Assembly (NCBI GenBank): GCA_004298915.1
Contig: SCTE01000537.1
Span: 1-6,433 of the forward strand
Reading direction: 5' to 3'
DNA length: 6,433 nt
From: Chloroflexota bacterium
Lineage (GTDB): Bacteria > Chloroflexota > Limnocylindria > Limnocylindrales > CSP1-4
In this document: positions 5,458 through 6,433 of the stretch, one piece after another
Position numbering within the stretch: the first letter of the stretch is position 1
Layout of the letters: every line of letters begins with the position of its first letter
The notes under the pieces: generated by a model
Seen by the model: only the letters and a program-made list of their open reading frames with translations
The model's database searches: none
Told to the model about the DNA's origin: nothing
Made by a program: the position numbers and the translations under genes

Positions 5458-6433
5458 CTACTTGTCCCGTTCGACCGCGGCGAGCGATGCCTGCGCGGCC
5501 GCGAGACGAGCCACCGGCACCCGGAACGGCGAGCAGGACACGTAGTCGAGGCCGATCTTCTCGCACTTGGCGATCGATGCCGGGTCGCCGCCGTGCTCGC
5601 CGCAGATCCCGAGCTCCAGGCCGGGCTTCGTGGCCCGGCCCTTGTCGACGGCGATCTTCATCAGGCCGGCGACGGCGTCGTCGAGCGTCTGGAACGGGTT
5701 GAACGGCAGGATCTTGTCCTCGACGTACTTGAGCAGGAAGCCGCCCTCGGCGTCATCGCGGCTGTAGCCGAACGTCATCTGGGTCAGGTCGTTCGTGCCG
5801 AAGCTGAAGAAATCGGCCTCGCGGGCGATCTCGTCCGCCGTCAGCGCCCCGCGAGGGACCTCGATCATGGTCCCGAACTTGTACTCGGGGTGGACGCCGG
5901 CCTTCTCGGCAACGGCGGTTGCCTCGGCCTCGAGGAGGGCACGGGTCGCCGCAAGCTCGTTCACGTGGCCGACGAGCGGGATCATGATCTTCGCGATCGG
6001 GTGACCGCCGGCCCGCACCCTGGCGATCTCGGCGTTGAGGATCGCCCGCGTCTGGACCTTCACGAAGTCCGGGATCATCAGCCCGAGGCGACAGCCGCGG
6101 AGCCCGAGCATCGGGTTCTGCTCGTGCATCGACTTGATGGTCGCGAGGAGTTCCCTGTCAGCCTCGCTCGCGGCATCGCCCGCCTTCGTGACCTTGACGA
6201 GCTGCTCCTCCAGGTTCGGCAGGAACTCGTGGAGCGGCGGGTCGATGAGCCGGATCACGACGGGCAGGCCGTCCATCGCCTCGAAGATGCCCTCGAAGTC
6301 ACCCTGCTGGAGTGCCTCGAGCTTGGCCATCGCGGCGTCGAAGGTCGCGACGGCCCCCTGCTCCTCGGCGTCGAGCGTGCCGCCGTCCGCGAGCCGGGCC
6401 TTGGCCCGGGTCGCCCTGTTCGCGACGAGGATC
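5458..6433 (-). CDS. ppdK: Pyruvate phosphate dikinase, C-terminal part (5' end beyond window)
   Basis: The frame runs uninterrupted from the right edge to a TAG, giving 324 residues, the PEP/pyruvate-binding TIM-barrel domain. The full enzyme is usually near 870-900 residues; the nucleotide-binding and phospho-His domains would lie outside. PPDK interconverts pyruvate, ATP and Pi with PEP, AMP and PPi. Visible motifs (numbered within the fragment): DFEGIFEAMDGLPV (45-58), VIRLIDPPLHEFLP with substrate Arg61, LGLRGCRLG, MIEVPRGAL with metal-ligand Glu191, FGTNDLTQMTFGYSRDD with Asn214, and GICGEHGGDP with catalytic Cys277. The C-terminus (SPFRVPVARLAAAQASL) is complete. An ATG at 6330 lies inside the domain and is not the start. 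The stretch before DFEGIF seems longer than usual. Enzyme I of the PTS and PEP synthase share this fold, but the RLIDPPLHEFLP and FGTNDLTQMTFGYSRDD signatures favour PPDK. Confidence 0.95.
   Translation of the reverse strand, partial: ILVANRATRAKARLADGGTLDAEEQGAVATFDAAMAKLEALQQGDFEGIFEAMDGLPVVIRLIDPPLHEFLPNLEEQLVKVTKAGDAASEADRELLATIKSMHEQNPMLGLRGCRLGLMIPDFVKVQTRAILNAEIARVRAGGHPIAKIMIPLVGHVNELAATRALLEAEATAVAEKAGVHPEYKFGTMIEVPRGALTADEIAREADFFSFGTNDLTQMTFGYSRDDAEGGFLLKYVEDKILPFNPFQTLDDAVAGLMKIAVDKGRATKPGLELGICGEHGGDPASIAKCEKIGLDYVSCSPFRVPVARLAAAQASLAAVERDK

Noticed and set aside
5441..5566. N-terminal extension of NDH-2 to an ATG at 5566
   Set aside because: The extra 42 residues overlap the PPDK 3' end out of frame and lack family similarity; the FAD motif is correctly placed from ATG 5440.
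6328..6330. ATG as the start of a short separate PPDK-like gene
   Set aside because: The frame stays open to the window edge and the added residues continue the domain, so this is an internal Met of a larger gene.
1..6433. A previously undescribed defence, mobile or biosynthetic system
   Set aside because: Every sizeable coding region belongs to a well-known family with intact motifs. No integrase, transposase, toxin, nuclease or unexplained conserved gene is visible.

Overview
The window is very GC-rich, with codon third positions almost all G or C. It holds dense, ordinary bacterial chromosome: five recognisable protein genes, no RNA genes, no mobile elements and no CRISPR. Composition, a BaeS-like kinase with a Trp/Pro-rich N-terminal tail, a large MaeA-type malic enzyme, NDH-2 and PPDK together suggest a free-living, aerobic, high-GC bacterium such as a soil Chloroflexota, Dormibacterota or Actinomycetota lineage. 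That placement is inference; no marker gene fixes it.

Left part (1-2096, + strand). A possible C-terminal tail of an upstream gene ends at 76. It is followed by a short regulatory-looking spacer with a tandem direct repeat (84-121) and a long hairpin (132-166). Next comes a two-component operon: an OmpR/PhoB-type response regulator (185-910) and a membrane histidine kinase (903-2096) whose start overlaps the regulator stop by 8 bp. The kinase has two transmembrane helices and almost no extracytoplasmic loop.

Middle (2097-4084). A 148-nt spacer with short GC-rich tandem repeats leads to a malic enzyme (2245-4005, + strand). The gene starts at GTG, with a TANNNT -10-like hexamer exactly 6 nt upstream, which suggests a leaderless transcript. 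A 79-nt convergent spacer follows. It is largely a 24-bp tandem duplication and shares a 15-mer with the repeat block on the other side of the malic enzyme.

Right part (4085-6433, - strand). Pyruvate phosphate dikinase, of which only the C-terminal 324 residues are in the window, is followed after 17 nt by a type II NADH dehydrogenase, probably in one transcript.

The three metabolic genes fit together. Malic enzyme turns malate into pyruvate plus NAD(P)H and CO2, PPDK turns pyruvate into PEP, and NDH-2 returns NADH electrons to the quinone pool. This gives a malate-to-PEP route with redox disposal. I found no convincing new biological system. The points worth a second look are the short repeats flanking the malic enzyme, the candidate leaderless promoter, the loop-less sensor kinase, and an apparent insertion in PPDK.
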